DNA from: Hyphococcus flavus
GTDB taxonomy: Bacteria > Pseudomonadota > Alphaproteobacteria > Caulobacterales > Parvularculaceae
DNA: 64,000 nucleotides
Reading direction: 5' to 3'
NCBI RefSeq assembly: GCF_028748065.1
Contig: NZ_CP118166.1
Coordinates: forward strand, 1,689,501-1,753,500
Both the position numbers and the translations under genes were made by a program. The stretch's first letter is position 1; every line of letters starts with the position of its first letter. The notes beneath the pieces are model-generated. The model was not told where the DNA came from. It saw nothing but the letters and a program-made list of their open reading frames with translations, and made no database searches. Of the stretch, positions 35,466 through 44,584 are shown in pieces.

Positions 35466-37145
35466 ATGCCGCCGCTCAACCAAACGCCGGAATGGAAAGC
35501 CCTCGCCGCTCATGCTGCTGCGTTGAAAGCATCCAGAATTCGGGATCTGTTCGCGTCGGACCCGGCAAGGTTCGAGCGCTATTCGGTTGAGGGTGCGGGT
35601 CTTTTCCTGGATTTTTCCAAGAATAAGATCACCGAGGAAACCGTCGATCTTTTGATTGCGCTGGCCATGGCCCGTGATGTCGAGGGCGCGCGTCAGCGGA
35701 TGCTGAATGGCGAACCAATCAATGTCACCGAAGGCCGGGCTGTGCTTCATCCGGCGCTGCGTGATTTCGCCATGCGTGATTATCATGTCGACGGCGAGAA
35801 CGTATCGCCGAAAGTGCGCGCCGAACGCGAGAAGATGAAAGCCTTCGCGAATTCGGTGCATTCTGGCGTGCGCAAGGGGCATACAGGAAAGCCGCTCGAC
35901 ACAGTGGTGAATATCGGCATTGGCGGTTCCGACCTGGGGCCGTCGATGGTAACGGAAGCACTTAAACCCTACTGGATTAAAGGCCGACGCACCTTTTTCA
36001 TTTCCAACGTGGATGGACAGCATCTCTGCGATGCTTTGGCGGAGTGCGATCCAGAAACGACATTATTTGTGGTCGCGTCAAAGACATTCACGACTCAGGA
36101 AACGATGACCAACGCCGCAAGTGCAAGAAAATGGTTTTTGCAAAATGGCGGCGATGAAGCCGCCATCGCCAAGCACTTCATCGCGCTTTCGACTAATCAG
36201 CGCGCAGTTGAAGCCTTCGGAATCGACGAAGAGAACATGTTTGTCTTCTGGGACTGGGTCGGCGGGCGCTATTCACTCTGGTCGGCTATAGGTCTTTCCA
36301 TCGCACTGCAGGTTGGTTTCGATAATTTCGAAAAGCTCCTGAAGGGTGCGCACGCCATGGACGAGCATTTCAGAACGGCGCCTTTACGCGAGAATATGCC
36401 GGTTATGCTGGCGCTTGTAGGCGTGTGGAACCGGAATTTCATGGGCGCCGCGGCGCACGCCGTCTTGCCTTATGACCAGCATCTCCACCGCCTGCCTGCC
36501 TATCTGCAGCAAGCCGATATGGAATCGAACGGCAAACGGGTGGGGCTCGATGGTGCGGCTATAGGAGTAGAGACGGGGCCAGTTATTCTTGGTGAGCCGG
36601 GCACGAACGGCCAGCATGCGTTTTACCAGTTGCTCCACCAGGGAACGGATCTGATTTCAGCGGATTTTATTGCGCCCGCTATCAGCCAATCTGAATCAGG
36701 CGCACATCACGAAATTCTTCTTTCCAACTTTCTTGCGCAGCCTGAAGCGCTGATGCGCGGTAAATCCGAAAAAGACGTGCGTGAAGAGTTAGTCGCGCAA
36801 GGATACGCCAAGCCGGATATCGATAAGCTTGCGCCGCATAAAATGTTTCCCGGAGATCGCCCGACAAATTCCATTTTAATGGAAAAAGTGACACCTGAAA
36901 CTCTAGGCGCGCTGATCGCGCTTTATGAACAGAAAATCTTCGTGCAGGGCGTCATCTGGGGGATCAATTCATTCGATCAATGGGGGGTTGAATTGGGTAA
37001 GACATTGGCGAAAGCAATTCTGCCGGAGATTGCAAAATGCGGTGAAGAAAAATCTGCGGCGACAGCCCATGACGTATCAACGAATGGCCTGATTAACCGC
37101 ATTAACACAATACGCGGTGCAAAACCGGAGGGCGCAAATGGCTGA
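35466..37145 (+). CDS. pgi: Glucose-6-phosphate isomerase
   Basis: Cytoplasmic glycolytic enzyme of 559 residues that interconverts glucose-6-phosphate and fructose-6-phosphate. Family blocks: [45 protein letters not shown], the catalytic Glu region [12 protein letters not shown], and [18 protein letters not shown]. Length matches bacterial Pgi. The 3' end overlaps the next gene's start (ATGGCTGA), so the GFA protein is probably co-translated. Confidence 0.97.
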   Translation: MPPLNQTPEWKALAAHAAALKASRIRDLFASDPARFERYSVEGAGLFLDFSKNKITEETVDLLIALAMARDVEGARQRMLNGEPINVTEGRAVLHPALRDFAMRDYHVDGENVSPKVRAEREKMKAFANSVHSGVRKGHTGKPLDTVVNIGIGGSDLGPSMVTEALKPYWIKGRRTFFISNVDGQHLCDALAECDPETTLFVVASKTFTTQETMTNAASARKWFLQNGGDEAAIAKHFIALSTNQRAVEAFGIDEENMFVFWDWVGGRYSLWSAIGLSIALQVGFDNFEKLLKGAHAMDEHFRTAPLRENMPVMLALVGVWNRNFMGAAAHAVLPYDQHLHRLPAYLQQADMESNGKRVGLDGAAIGVETGPVILGEPGTNGQHAFYQLLHQGTDLISADFIAPAISQSESGAHHEILLSNFLAQPEALMRGKSEKDVREELVAQGYAKPDIDKLAPHKMFPGDRPTNSILMEKVTPETLGALIALYEQKIFVQGVIWGINSFDQWGVELGKTLAKAILPEIAKCGEEKSAATAHDVSTNGLINRINTIRGAKPEGANG

Positions 37146-37497
37146 CGCAACAAATGTCCGAGGTGGTTGTCATTGCGGCGCCGTCCGGTTTGAAGCGAGC
37201 GTTGACCTTGCAGGGGCCATGGAATGCAATTGTTCTCACTGTGCCATGAAAGGCTTTGTGCTTACCTTCACGCCCGCAGAAAAATTTAAGATACTCTCCG
37301 GTGAAGACAAGCTTACGGAGTATCGGTTCAATAAAAAACAAATCCGTCATCTTTTTTGTTCCCTTTGCGGCGTTCAGCCCTTCGGTATGGGAAAGCACCC
37401 CGATGGCGGGGAAATGGCGGCTGTGAACCTGCGCTGTGTCGAGAATGTCGATCTGTCCACACTTCAGCCACAGCAGGTTGACGGAAAGAGTTTTTAA
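37138..37497 (+). CDS. GFA/CENP-V-domain zinc protein
   Basis: A 119-residue protein with the glutathione-dependent formaldehyde-activating (GFA/CENP-V) fold. Zinc-ligand cysteines are visible in [24 protein letters not shown] and [10 protein letters not shown]. Many members are only zinc folds without proven enzyme function. The ATG at 37138 overlaps the pgi stop; an ATG at 37117 is less likely. It is one base from the peptidyl-prolyl isomerase start, so the three genes look like one operon. Confidence 0.85.
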   Translation: MADATNVRGGCHCGAVRFEASVDLAGAMECNCSHCAMKGFVLTFTPAEKFKILSGEDKLTEYRFNKKQIRHLFCSLCGVQPFGMGKHPDGGEMAAVNLRCVENVDLSTLQPQQVDGKSF

Positions 37498-37498
37498 A

Positions 37499-38092
37499 AT
37501 GGTTTTTCGAATGTTGGTTGGGTTTGTCACGGTTGTGTTTGCTTTAGCGGCGTCTGTCGGCGCCCAGGAAACAACCCACGCGAAAATCCAGACATCTATG
37601 GGTGATATCGTTGTCGAGCTGTATCCTGGCGATGCACCGATCACAGTCCAGAATTTTCTCGAATATGCAACGAGCGGCCATTATGACCGCACACTGTTTC
37701 ATCGTGTGGTTGCCAGGTATGTCATTCAGGGCGGCGGGTACTCGCGTTATTATACTGAGCGCCCGCCTCGCGACCCGATTGCTTATGAAGGTGATAACGG
37801 CCTTGAAAACAAACGGGGCACGCTCGCCATGGCCCGCAGCGACGATCCGGCAAGCGCGCAGGCGCAATGGTTTATCAATCTCGCCGACAATGAAAGGTTC
37901 GATCACAAGATCGTCGAGGGCATGCCGCTATACGGCTACGCCGTATTCGCGCGAGTTGTTGACGGCATGGACGTTGTCGATGCTATCGGATCAGTTTCAA
38001 CCGGGCCGGGCGGGCCGTTTGAATCGGAGGCGCCCATCGACCCGGTCATTATTGAGCGCGTTGACCCTGTCGATTGGCCCATAACGGATTAG
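37499..38092 (+). CDS. ppiA: Exported cyclophilin-type peptidyl-prolyl isomerase
   Basis: A 197-residue cyclophilin with a signal peptide ending near SVGAQ. The fold is clear from KIQTSMGDIVVELYPGDAPITVQNFLEY, TLFHRVVARYVIQGGGYS, and AQWFINLADN, ending in VVDAIGSVSTGP. The active-site Arg (FHRVV) and Phe/Asn regions are conserved. Periplasmic protein folding is the expected role. ATG at 37499 with GGAAAGAG upstream; the longer frame to 37436 overlaps the previous gene. Convergent with a lipoprotein gene (4-bp overlap). Confidence 0.92.
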   Translation: MVFRMLVGFVTVVFALAASVGAQETTHAKIQTSMGDIVVELYPGDAPITVQNFLEYATSGHYDRTLFHRVVARYVIQGGGYSRYYTERPPRDPIAYEGDNGLENKRGTLAMARSDDPASAQAQWFINLADNERFDHKIVEGMPLYGYAVFARVVDGMDVVDAIGSVSTGPGGPFESEAPIDPVIIERVDPVDWPITD

Positions 38093-38565
38093 CTTGCGCT
38101 GTCTTTGATTGCCTGAAGCTCGGCTTTCTCCACGGTGAAGTTTTCGGTGATGGTCACCGCTTCGCCGGCGCTGATCGCCGCCCGCTGCGCCTCGCTAAGT
38201 TCTCGCGAGAAGATAACGCGCTCGCCTGGCGCCTGCGTATCGACAGTTTCACCCTTGATGCTGATTTCAAGCGTCGCAAGAAAGGCGGGACCCAGGATTT
38301 CGCCTTCATCTGCTGCAAGAGGTTTTAAAAGAAATGTCACCTCGTTCTCGCCTTCGCCAACGAGCCGGTTTATGGGGCGCGAACCGGTCATGGAACCGTT
38401 TTCCCCGCCCGATAGAAAAGTATCTGCCTTGCCGTTGATCGCAGTCTCGACAGAGACACCATAGGTTGAAACGCTTAATGTCAGGAACATGTCGGCCGGC
38501 ACAGGCCCGCCGCAGCCGAGCAGCGCTAGCGCTGCAGCAATCCAGGTCAATTTCAGAGCTTTCAT
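38089..38565 (-). CDS. Lipoprotein, unknown
   Basis: A 158-residue predicted lipoprotein: signal segment LTWIAAALALLGCGG with lipobox LLGC. The rest is beta-rich, polar, with no family recognised (blocks SVETAINGKADTFLSGG, NEVTFLLKPLA, ERVIFSRELSEAQ). GGAGGGAG lies directly upstream of the ATG at 38565, a strong ribosome site. Its first gene neighbour on the right is hisS, divergently oriented with about 100 bp between. Confidence 0.75.
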   Translation of the reverse strand: MKALKLTWIAAALALLGCGGPVPADMFLTLSVSTYGVSVETAINGKADTFLSGGENGSMTGSRPINRLVGEGENEVTFLLKPLAADEGEILGPAFLATLEISIKGETVDTQAPGERVIFSRELSEAQRAAISAGEAVTITENFTVEKAELQAIKDSAS

Positions 38566-38664
38566 CACTCCCTCCCATGGCTTGCCAAAGTATGCGCCGG
38601 ATGGGGCATCGCCTCAACCACAGCTCCGTTGCCCCTCTCTCCGGCATGGGCTATCTCCCGCCTG

Positions 38665-40161
38665 ATGACCCAGCAAAAGAACAAAAAACAAAAGACATTC
38701 CGCCCCAAGGCGCGCATTCCGCGCGGGTTTCGCGATCGCCTGGGGACAGAAATCGTCGCCGAGCGCGAAATGCTGGCGCGGATCAGCGCTGTCTATGAGG
38801 CATGGGGCTTCGATCCGCTGGAAACGCCCGCATTTGAATATACCGACGCGCTTGGCAAGTTCCTGCCGGATGTGGACCGGCCGAACCAGGGCGTCTTTTC
38901 TCTGCAGGATGACGATGAGCAGTGGATGAGCCTGCGCTACGACTTGACTGCGCCACTCGCCCGTTATGTGGCGGAAAATTACGATGCGCTGCCAAAACCG
39001 TTTCGCCGATATCAGGTCGGGCCGGTATGGCGGAATGAAAAGCCAGGGCCGGGCCGTTTTCGCCAGTTCACCCAGTGTGACGCTGACACGGTTGGCGCGC
39101 CGGCGCCTTATGCCGATGCAGAAATCTGTGCGTTGTTTGGCGAAGTGATTGAAGCGGCAGGGATCAGCACCGATGATTTTTTCATTCGCGTATCGAACCG
39201 CAAAATTGTCGATGGCTTGTTCGAAAAAATCGGCCTTGAAGGCGATGAGAGTCTGGAAACGCGCCTTACCGTCATGCGCTCCATGGACAAATTCGACAAG
39301 TTCGGCGCCAAAGGTGTCGCCTTGTTGCTCGGACCCGGGCGTAAGGATGAGAGCGGCGACTTCACCGATGGCGCCGGGCTGGATGACGCGAAAATAGAAA
39401 CCGTCTTGTCTTTCCTTCAGTCCGGGCCTGAAAATACAACTGATGATCCGCTGGCGGTCATTGCGAAACTGCTTGGCGATACGAAAAGCGGAGTGAGCGG
39501 GCTTGAAGAGCTAAATGGCATCAAGTCATCAATTCCTGATTTCGATGCACGCGGCATTATTTTCGATTGTTCCGTCATTCGCGGTCTCGACTATTACACC
39601 GGCCCGGTGTTTGAAGCGGAATTCAAATCGACATTGACCGATGCGAAAGGCCGGCCCGTGCAGATGGGCTCAATCGGCGGCGGCGGGCGCTATGACGGTC
39701 TTGTCAAACGGTTCAAGGGCATGGAAGTGCCAGCGGTCGGTGTCTCGGTCGGCGTATCGCGTCTTCTTGCTGCCCTTGAATTGAAAAAAACCGGTGAGGC
39801 AGCAACGCATGGCCCGGTCGTTGTGCTGGCGCTCGAAAAAAATCAGATGGCCGAATACCAGAAAATGGCGGCGGAACTGCGCACGGCTGGAATACGCGCC
39901 GAGGTCTATCTCGGTGGCTCTAACTTCGCCAAGCAGCTTAAATACGCTGACAAGCGCGCGGCGCCCATCGCGATAATTCAGGGCGAGGATGAGCGCAATA
40001 ACGGCGAGATCACCATCAAGGATCTTGTCAAAGGCGCCGAGCTGTCAAAACAGATCGAAGACAATAAAGAGTGGCGGGAGGAACAACCCGCACAGTTTTC
40101 CGTAAAGCGTAGTGAGCTTGTTGTGTCGGTGAAGAAAGTTTTGGCGCAAAGCCAAGACTGA
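38665..40161 (+). CDS. hisS: Histidyl-tRNA synthetase
   Basis: Class II aminoacyl-tRNA synthetase of 498 residues. Motif 1 begins RIPRGFRDRLG; motif 2 is FRRYQVGPVWRNEKPGPGRFRQFTQ split in the usual way; the His-specific motif RGLDYYTGPVFEAE and motif 3 GGGGRYDGLV follow, then the anticodon-binding domain (AEVYLGGSNFAKQLKYADK). Longer than E. coli HisRS (424), as is usual for alphaproteobacteria. ATG at 38665 fits homology; the frame from 38629 is less likely. Confidence 0.96.
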   Translation: MTQQKNKKQKTFRPKARIPRGFRDRLGTEIVAEREMLARISAVYEAWGFDPLETPAFEYTDALGKFLPDVDRPNQGVFSLQDDDEQWMSLRYDLTAPLARYVAENYDALPKPFRRYQVGPVWRNEKPGPGRFRQFTQCDADTVGAPAPYADAEICALFGEVIEAAGISTDDFFIRVSNRKIVDGLFEKIGLEGDESLETRLTVMRSMDKFDKFGAKGVALLLGPGRKDESGDFTDGAGLDDAKIETVLSFLQSGPENTTDDPLAVIAKLLGDTKSGVSGLEELNGIKSSIPDFDARGIIFDCSVIRGLDYYTGPVFEAEFKSTLTDAKGRPVQMGSIGGGGRYDGLVKRFKGMEVPAVGVSVGVSRLLAALELKKTGEAATHGPVVVLALEKNQMAEYQKMAAELRTAGIRAEVYLGGSNFAKQLKYADKRAAPIAIIQGEDERNNGEITIKDLVKGAELSKQIEDNKEWREEQPAQFSVKRSELVVSVKKVLAQSQD

Positions 40162-40163
40162 CC

Positions 40164-40652
40164 TCAGCAAACGCCATGTTCGATTGCTATTGGCGCGCAA
40201 GGCGTCATTGAGCGGGAAAGTGTTTTCCAGCCATCTTCGGTTCTTACAAAAGTCGCCATGAATTTCATGGGCGGAAACTTACCTAAGGGTTGCATGGTTC
40301 CATCAATATCAATTTTGCCAACGAGTACAGCTGTATCATTGTAAAAAATAACTTGTTCTTGAGAAAATTCGACGGCGCGCACATCAAGACTGCCAACCCC
40401 CACAACCGCTTGCGCCTTGGTCTCAACTCGACCCCCAGGGGCAATTACCAGATACTGATCAACCGCGAGGCGTTCCAAAGGTTCCGCGTTCTTGTTCAGT
40501 AGGAGTTCTTGTTGCTGTTCTCTGTTAAGCTGCTTGATTTTTTCTGTGTCAGCCAGATTGTCACTCTGGTTTGAGGCTAGACAACTGCTCGCTGTAGCGG
40601 CCATGCTGACTGCTAGTCCAAAAGTAGATGTTTTAGTTTTAGAAAAGTTCAT
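40164..40652 (-). CDS. Exported NTF2-like (DUF4440-type) protein
   Basis: A 162-residue exported protein. The N-terminal segment (STFGLAVSMAATASSCLAS) could be a lipoprotein signal with Cys near residue 24. The mature part, with RLAVDQYLVIAPGGRVETKAQ, VRAVEFSQEQVIFYNDTAVLVGK and ATFVRTEDGWKTLSRSM, follows the SnoaL/DUF4440 pattern, which ends in a strand with DGWK. AGGGGA precedes the ATG at 40652. Convergent with hisS (two-base gap). Function unknown. Confidence 0.65.
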   Translation of the reverse strand: MNFSKTKTSTFGLAVSMAATASSCLASNQSDNLADTEKIKQLNREQQQELLLNKNAEPLERLAVDQYLVIAPGGRVETKAQAVVGVGSLDVRAVEFSQEQVIFYNDTAVLVGKIDIDGTMQPLGKFPPMKFMATFVRTEDGWKTLSRSMTPCAPIAIEHGVC

Positions 40653-40737
40653 GCCGTTTCCCCTCAATTGTAATCTCGGATTACCAAACTCGATCATAGC
40701 CGCTTTTCAAGTTGGCAAAAAAGGCCCAAAATAAAAC

Positions 40738-41670
40738 TCACCCAAATAGCATCAGCACGCCTGAAATCGACATTAAGGCCAGCAAAGTCGTCACGCTCAC
40801 CGCCGCGGCGGTTTCGGTTTTGTAGATGCCGAACTGGCTCGCCATGACGAAGGAAACGACGCCCGACGGCGTAAACACGAACAGGGCCAGCGCGCCTAAA
40901 TAATCAGGATCGCTGAGGCCAAAGGCAATCGCGAGGCTTAGTGCAATTGCCGGCAAAACAGCCATTTTCATCATTGCGATGGCGCCAACGCGTCCGGCCA
41001 CAGACTTTATCGGCGGCATCGGGTTGGTGATCAGAAAAAGACCAAGAGAAAATAGGGCTGTCGGTCCTGCCGCGCGCCCGAGTAGAGAAAAGAATGTCTC
41101 ACCCGGACCTGAAAAAGGAAAGCCAAGCGCTGAATATATAAACCCTGCGCCCATGCCGATGACGAGCGGATTCTTTATCGGCTTTGCGATAAAGCTTACT
41201 GCAAGCGCTGAAACTGATGCGCCGTCATTGCGTGGTGCGATCAATGCGCTTGAGATGGCGACGATCAGCGTGCCCTCAACAAGCATCAGCGTTACAAACG
41301 GCCTCGCCCATCCGTCTACGGATAAAGCGATCGGCAGCCCGAGAAAAACGGCGTTGCCAAGCGTCGAGGCGACACTGTGTGCGCCGGCTTCCTGCGGTTT
41401 GAGACTGAACAAAGGGCGCGCCAACAGATATGCCCCGAAGATCACTGCGAGGCTCGCGGCGCCGTAAGACAAAAGGATGGTCAGGTCCTCGCCCCCCGGC
41501 CGGGCCGTGCCGGCGGTAAGGCCGAACAGAGCCGCGGGCATTGCAAACCGGAAAACAAATTTATTGAGCGCGGCTGAATCTTGCGCCGTCATCAGCTTCA
41601 GCCGTCCTGCAAGAACGCCAGCGGCGATGATTGCGAAGACGGGAAGAGCGACAGAGATGACGGATGACAT
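40738..41670 (-). CDS. AEC-family (auxin efflux carrier) transporter
   Basis: A 310-residue integral membrane carrier with about ten helices. Family blocks are LPVFAIIAAGVLAGR at the N-terminus, LNKFVFRFAMPAALFGL, STLGNAVFLGLPIALS and VFTPSGVVSFVMASQFG. Members export auxin-like or dicarboxylate compounds. ATG at 41670; the frame from 41700 is less likely. It faces the DUF2794 gene across about 300 bp with no gene. Substrate unknown. Confidence 0.9.
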   Translation of the reverse strand: MSSVISVALPVFAIIAAGVLAGRLKLMTAQDSAALNKFVFRFAMPAALFGLTAGTARPGGEDLTILLSYGAASLAVIFGAYLLARPLFSLKPQEAGAHSVASTLGNAVFLGLPIALSVDGWARPFVTLMLVEGTLIVAISSALIAPRNDGASVSALAVSFIAKPIKNPLVIGMGAGFIYSALGFPFSGPGETFFSLLGRAAGPTALFSLGLFLITNPMPPIKSVAGRVGAIAMMKMAVLPAIALSLAIAFGLSDPDYLGALALFVFTPSGVVSFVMASQFGIYKTETAAAVSVTTLLALMSISGVLMLFG

Positions 41671-41975
41671 AGCGCAGGAGCCTCGGGCGGGTGAGCGCAA
41701 GGTCTCGCCGCGTCAGGGCGCGCGCGTCAAGGTCAGGAGAGATTGAGAGAGTAATAAATGAATGCCGGGCGAGAGATAAGGCCAAATCTCCCGGGGGCTG
41801 GGGGCGATGGTTAAAACCGGAAACTCCGGCCGAACCACCCGCCCGGCTCTTACGCAATCTGGCGGCGGATTGGGGCGGAGAGAGGGATCAATTAAGGCGA
41901 TTTTAAGGATGATTTTCCCCTTTTCGTGAGCCGTTGGGCTTGCGGGACCCGTGATCGCGCGCAAAACTATAGGCA
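41671..41975. other. Divergent intergenic region, no gene seen
   Basis: About 305 bp between the AEC carrier (minus) and the DUF2794 gene (plus). Only short frames lie here and they look like chance. GC-rich at the left, with no hairpin, tRNA or repeat that I could support. It presumably carries two divergent promoters. Confidence 0.5.
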
Positions 41976-42317
41976 ATGCGTACTCAGGCTTTGACCCAAC
42001 CGCCAAGGAAACGGCCCGAACCGGTCGCTTTTACCCGCAGCGAACTCACCCGCATCCTCGCCGTTTATGGTTATTTCGTCGCCGCAGGGGAATGGCGTGA
42101 TTACGGCATCGATCACATGAGGGATGCGGCGGTCTTTTCCATATTTCGCCGTGCATCCGAGCTGCCAATATATCGTATTGAAAAGCGACCCTCGCTGGCG
42201 AAAAAGCAGGGCGCATGGGTGGTCGTTTCCATGACCGGCGCAATCGTGAAGCGCGGACATGACCTTGCGCAGGTTTTGAAAGTCTTTGATCGTCAGAAAT
42301 TGAAGCTGGCGACTTGA
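41976..42317 (+). CDS. DUF2794 protein
   Basis: A 113-residue protein of the alphaproteobacterial family DUF2794. The whole domain is visible: FTRSELTRILAVYGYFVAAGEWRDYGID and FSIFRRASELPIYRIEKRP, then GAWVVVSMTGAIVKRGHDLAQVLKVFD. ATG at 41976. Function unknown. Convergent with the TTC38-like gene, two bases apart. Confidence 0.9.
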   Translation: MRTQALTQPPRKRPEPVAFTRSELTRILAVYGYFVAAGEWRDYGIDHMRDAAVFSIFRRASELPIYRIEKRPSLAKKQGAWVVVSMTGAIVKRGHDLAQVLKVFDRQKLKLAT

Positions 42318-42319
42318 GA

Positions 42320-43555
42320 TTAGTGGCTCTGTGCAGCACTACTCGATGCGTTAGTGCATGCCTCAAGCGTTTCCACAAAAACATGTCGCTGTGCGTGACT
42401 GCCGCCGATGCGGTGTAGATCGTTCAGCAACGGGCTTAGTTTTTCCGCAGCGGCGTCACGGTCGTTTGCGGTAAAGGCGACAATAGCCTCTGCCGCGGGA
42501 AAGCAAATCTTTCCCCAGACATAGGCTGTATCCTCGGAAACACTTTCCTCTTTCAATTTCAACGAAGACAGAAAAGCGTCTGCTTCGCCATCGGTTCCCG
42601 CACGCGCGAGGGCATAGAGATAATGCAAGTCATGGAATGGAAAGAAATGCTCGCCAGCCCGTTGCCGCGCCTGCTCGACGACTGGCGCCCAGCGTTCGCC
42701 AACGTCCACCCCGCGCAGTTCGAGCCGCCACAGCATGGAAACGGCGCCGATTTGTTCCTGCGGAAACTCCGGCCACGCGCCCCACAGGCGTTCATCGAAA
42801 ATTTCAAGCGCTTCGGTCTCGCGCCCAAGCGCCAGCTGGAAAAGAGCCGCGTGCCACCAGTTATGATCGCGGATGAAGACGCCTTTTTTCTCCCAGGTAT
42901 GCGCGCAATGGTCGAGCCAGCGCGCGCCCTCTTTGGCGCGGCCTTCCGTTTCCAATACATGGGCGACGGCGTGATGGGCCCAGGCGTCATCGATGGCGAT
43001 TTCCGACGCCCGCATGCCTTCTTCTTCCGCTTCGCGCAGACGATGGTTTTGTTCAAGCGCGAAAGCGATCATGCCATGGGCGTAGGGCGTTTCTTCATGA
43101 ACAATCGCCGCGCGCTGTCCGAGCCGTAACAGCGCCGCCTGATCGCCGAGGTTAAAGGCGTGATACTGGCCCCATTTGATCGCGCATAAATCCGCCGGCC
43201 AACGGACAGTCAGCTCATCAAGACGTACGAGCGCCGAACAAAAATCCTGCGCTGCCCAAGCGTTCACAGCCGAACAGAAAAGCCGTTCTCGTTCAGTTGC
43301 GCTTTCTTCATGAGCGCGCATCCGCTCCAGATATTGATTAGCGGCGGCCCACCCTTCAGCGCCTTCGAAAGCGAGATGAAGCGCGGCGGCGTGCGCATTG
43401 ACCAAGGCCGAGCCTTCATTTGCGTCCGCCACTTCAAATAGCCCGCGAATGTTCGAGCCATAACTCAAAAATTCGGAAACATAATCGTCATAGCCGCGCG
43501 CCGACGCCGCGCATGTAGCTGTAAGGGGAAGGTCGAAACAATCACGTACTGACAT
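42320..43555 (-). CDS. TPR protein of the TTC38-like family
   Basis: A 411-residue alpha-helical repeat protein. The family is suggested by RDHNWWHAALFQLALGRETEALEIFDERLWG and by HVLETEGRAKEGARWLDHC. TTC38-like proteins occur widely in bacteria with no settled function. No signal peptide. The start is uncertain: ATG at 43555 is used; a TTG at 43597 is in frame. A terminator at 43646-43672 lies upstream, and belongs to the neighbour. Confidence 0.78.
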   Translation of the reverse strand: MSVRDCFDLPLTATCAASARGYDDYVSEFLSYGSNIRGLFEVADANEGSALVNAHAAALHLAFEGAEGWAAANQYLERMRAHEESATERERLFCSAVNAWAAQDFCSALVRLDELTVRWPADLCAIKWGQYHAFNLGDQAALLRLGQRAAIVHEETPYAHGMIAFALEQNHRLREAEEEGMRASEIAIDDAWAHHAVAHVLETEGRAKEGARWLDHCAHTWEKKGVFIRDHNWWHAALFQLALGRETEALEIFDERLWGAWPEFPQEQIGAVSMLWRLELRGVDVGERWAPVVEQARQRAGEHFFPFHDLHYLYALARAGTDGEADAFLSSLKLKEESVSEDTAYVWGKICFPAAEAIVAFTANDRDAAAEKLSPLLNDLHRIGGSHAQRHVFVETLEACTNASSSAAQSH

Positions 43556-43645
43556 TGGGGGGACTGTAATGGGGCTTTTCAGTAGCGGCAAACGCAAAAC
43601 CCTGACGGCCGGTCACGAGCAGGTCATGGGCGTTCAGGACAATAA

Positions 43646-43672
43646 AAAACCCCGCCAAAAAGGCGGGGTTTT
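43646..43672 (-). terminator. Intrinsic terminator of the BI-1 gene
   Basis: AAAACCCCGCC pairs with GGCGGGGTTTT around a five-base A-rich loop. On the minus strand the stem ends in a T-run just after the BI-1/YccA-family gene's stop (43691). It also ends in T's on the plus strand, so it may act in both directions. Confidence 0.85.
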
Positions 43673-43690
43673 CGCGTTAGCGTTGTTTTG

Positions 43691-44416
43691 CTAGTCGCGC
43701 ATGATCCCGAGAATATTCAGGATGTGAATGAACAACGTGACGAACGAGCCGTAGAGCATGAAGGCGCCAAAGATTGCTGCGCGGTCATTCATGGCGCTGC
43801 CTTCGCGATACATGGATTTGATCACCTGCGTTTCCCAGGCTGTCACACCGGCGATCAACAAGATCACTGCCGATGAGGTCAGTAGACTGCCCATGGTGCT
43901 ATGGAAAAACAGCGCGTTCAGAACTATCGCAACAATGACGGCGATCATCCCGGCGCCAAGAATGGGCGCCCAGCCGGTGAGATCTTTTTTCGTGGTGTAG
44001 CCCCAAAGGCTAAGTCCGCCGAAAACCGACGCAGCCATAAAGAAGGCGCGGTAGATATCCTGTGCGGCGCCGGCTTGCTGCGTCATATACAACATCGGCG
44101 CGATCATGACGCCCCAGAGCGCAGCATAGGCCCAGAACATCCCGTGTGCGGCGACCTTGGAGCCATTCATCATCACTTTGGGTGCAAACCAACCCATGCC
44201 GAGAATGCCGGCGAAGCCGACCCACATCCACGGGCCGCCCATGATCGCCCGTACGATCGCCTCATTGCTTGCGACGTACATGGAGAATAAGCCGGTCGCC
44301 GCGACACCGAGCCCCATATAGTTGTAAACGCCAAGCATGTACTGGCGCAGGCCCTGGTCAATCGCGACACTGCCGGTCTGAGCGACTGAGCCAAACTGTC
44401 TGCGTGGTTCGTTCAT
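43691..44416 (-). CDS. Bax inhibitor-1 / YccA family membrane protein
   Basis: Membrane protein of 241 residues with seven hydrophobic segments. The BI-1 pattern is visible: RQYMLGVYNYMGLGVAATGL at the start, then GYTTKKDLTGWAPIL and the C-terminal FGAFMLYGSFVTLFIHILNILGI. Bacterial members are pH-sensitive calcium-leak channels or modulate FtsH. The ATG at 44416 with GGAAAGGA upstream is chosen over a longer frame from 44503. Terminator downstream. Confidence 0.92.
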   Translation of the reverse strand: MNEPRRQFGSVAQTGSVAIDQGLRQYMLGVYNYMGLGVAATGLFSMYVASNEAIVRAIMGGPWMWVGFAGILGMGWFAPKVMMNGSKVAAHGMFWAYAALWGVMIAPMLYMTQQAGAAQDIYRAFFMAASVFGGLSLWGYTTKKDLTGWAPILGAGMIAVIVAIVLNALFFHSTMGSLLTSSAVILLIAGVTAWETQVIKSMYREGSAMNDRAAIFGAFMLYGSFVTLFIHILNILGIMRD

Positions 44417-44584
44417 ATAAGACGTCCTTTCCGTTTCGCCTTCCGGGGCCTTTCGGCCCGATAAACTTGAGTGCAATATCGGGGGCGGCGCGCCTGCAAT
44501 CAAGAGATTTCGGGGTTAAATTCGCCGATTTTCGACCAGTTGAAGAGCGTTAACGGTTTCAATTTTAGGCGAATTTTCGCGCGC

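Noticed and set aside
41691-41906. 71-residue open frame on the plus strand in the AEC/DUF2794 gap
   Set aside because: Arg-rich composition typical of a shadow frame in GC-rich DNA; no ribosome site.
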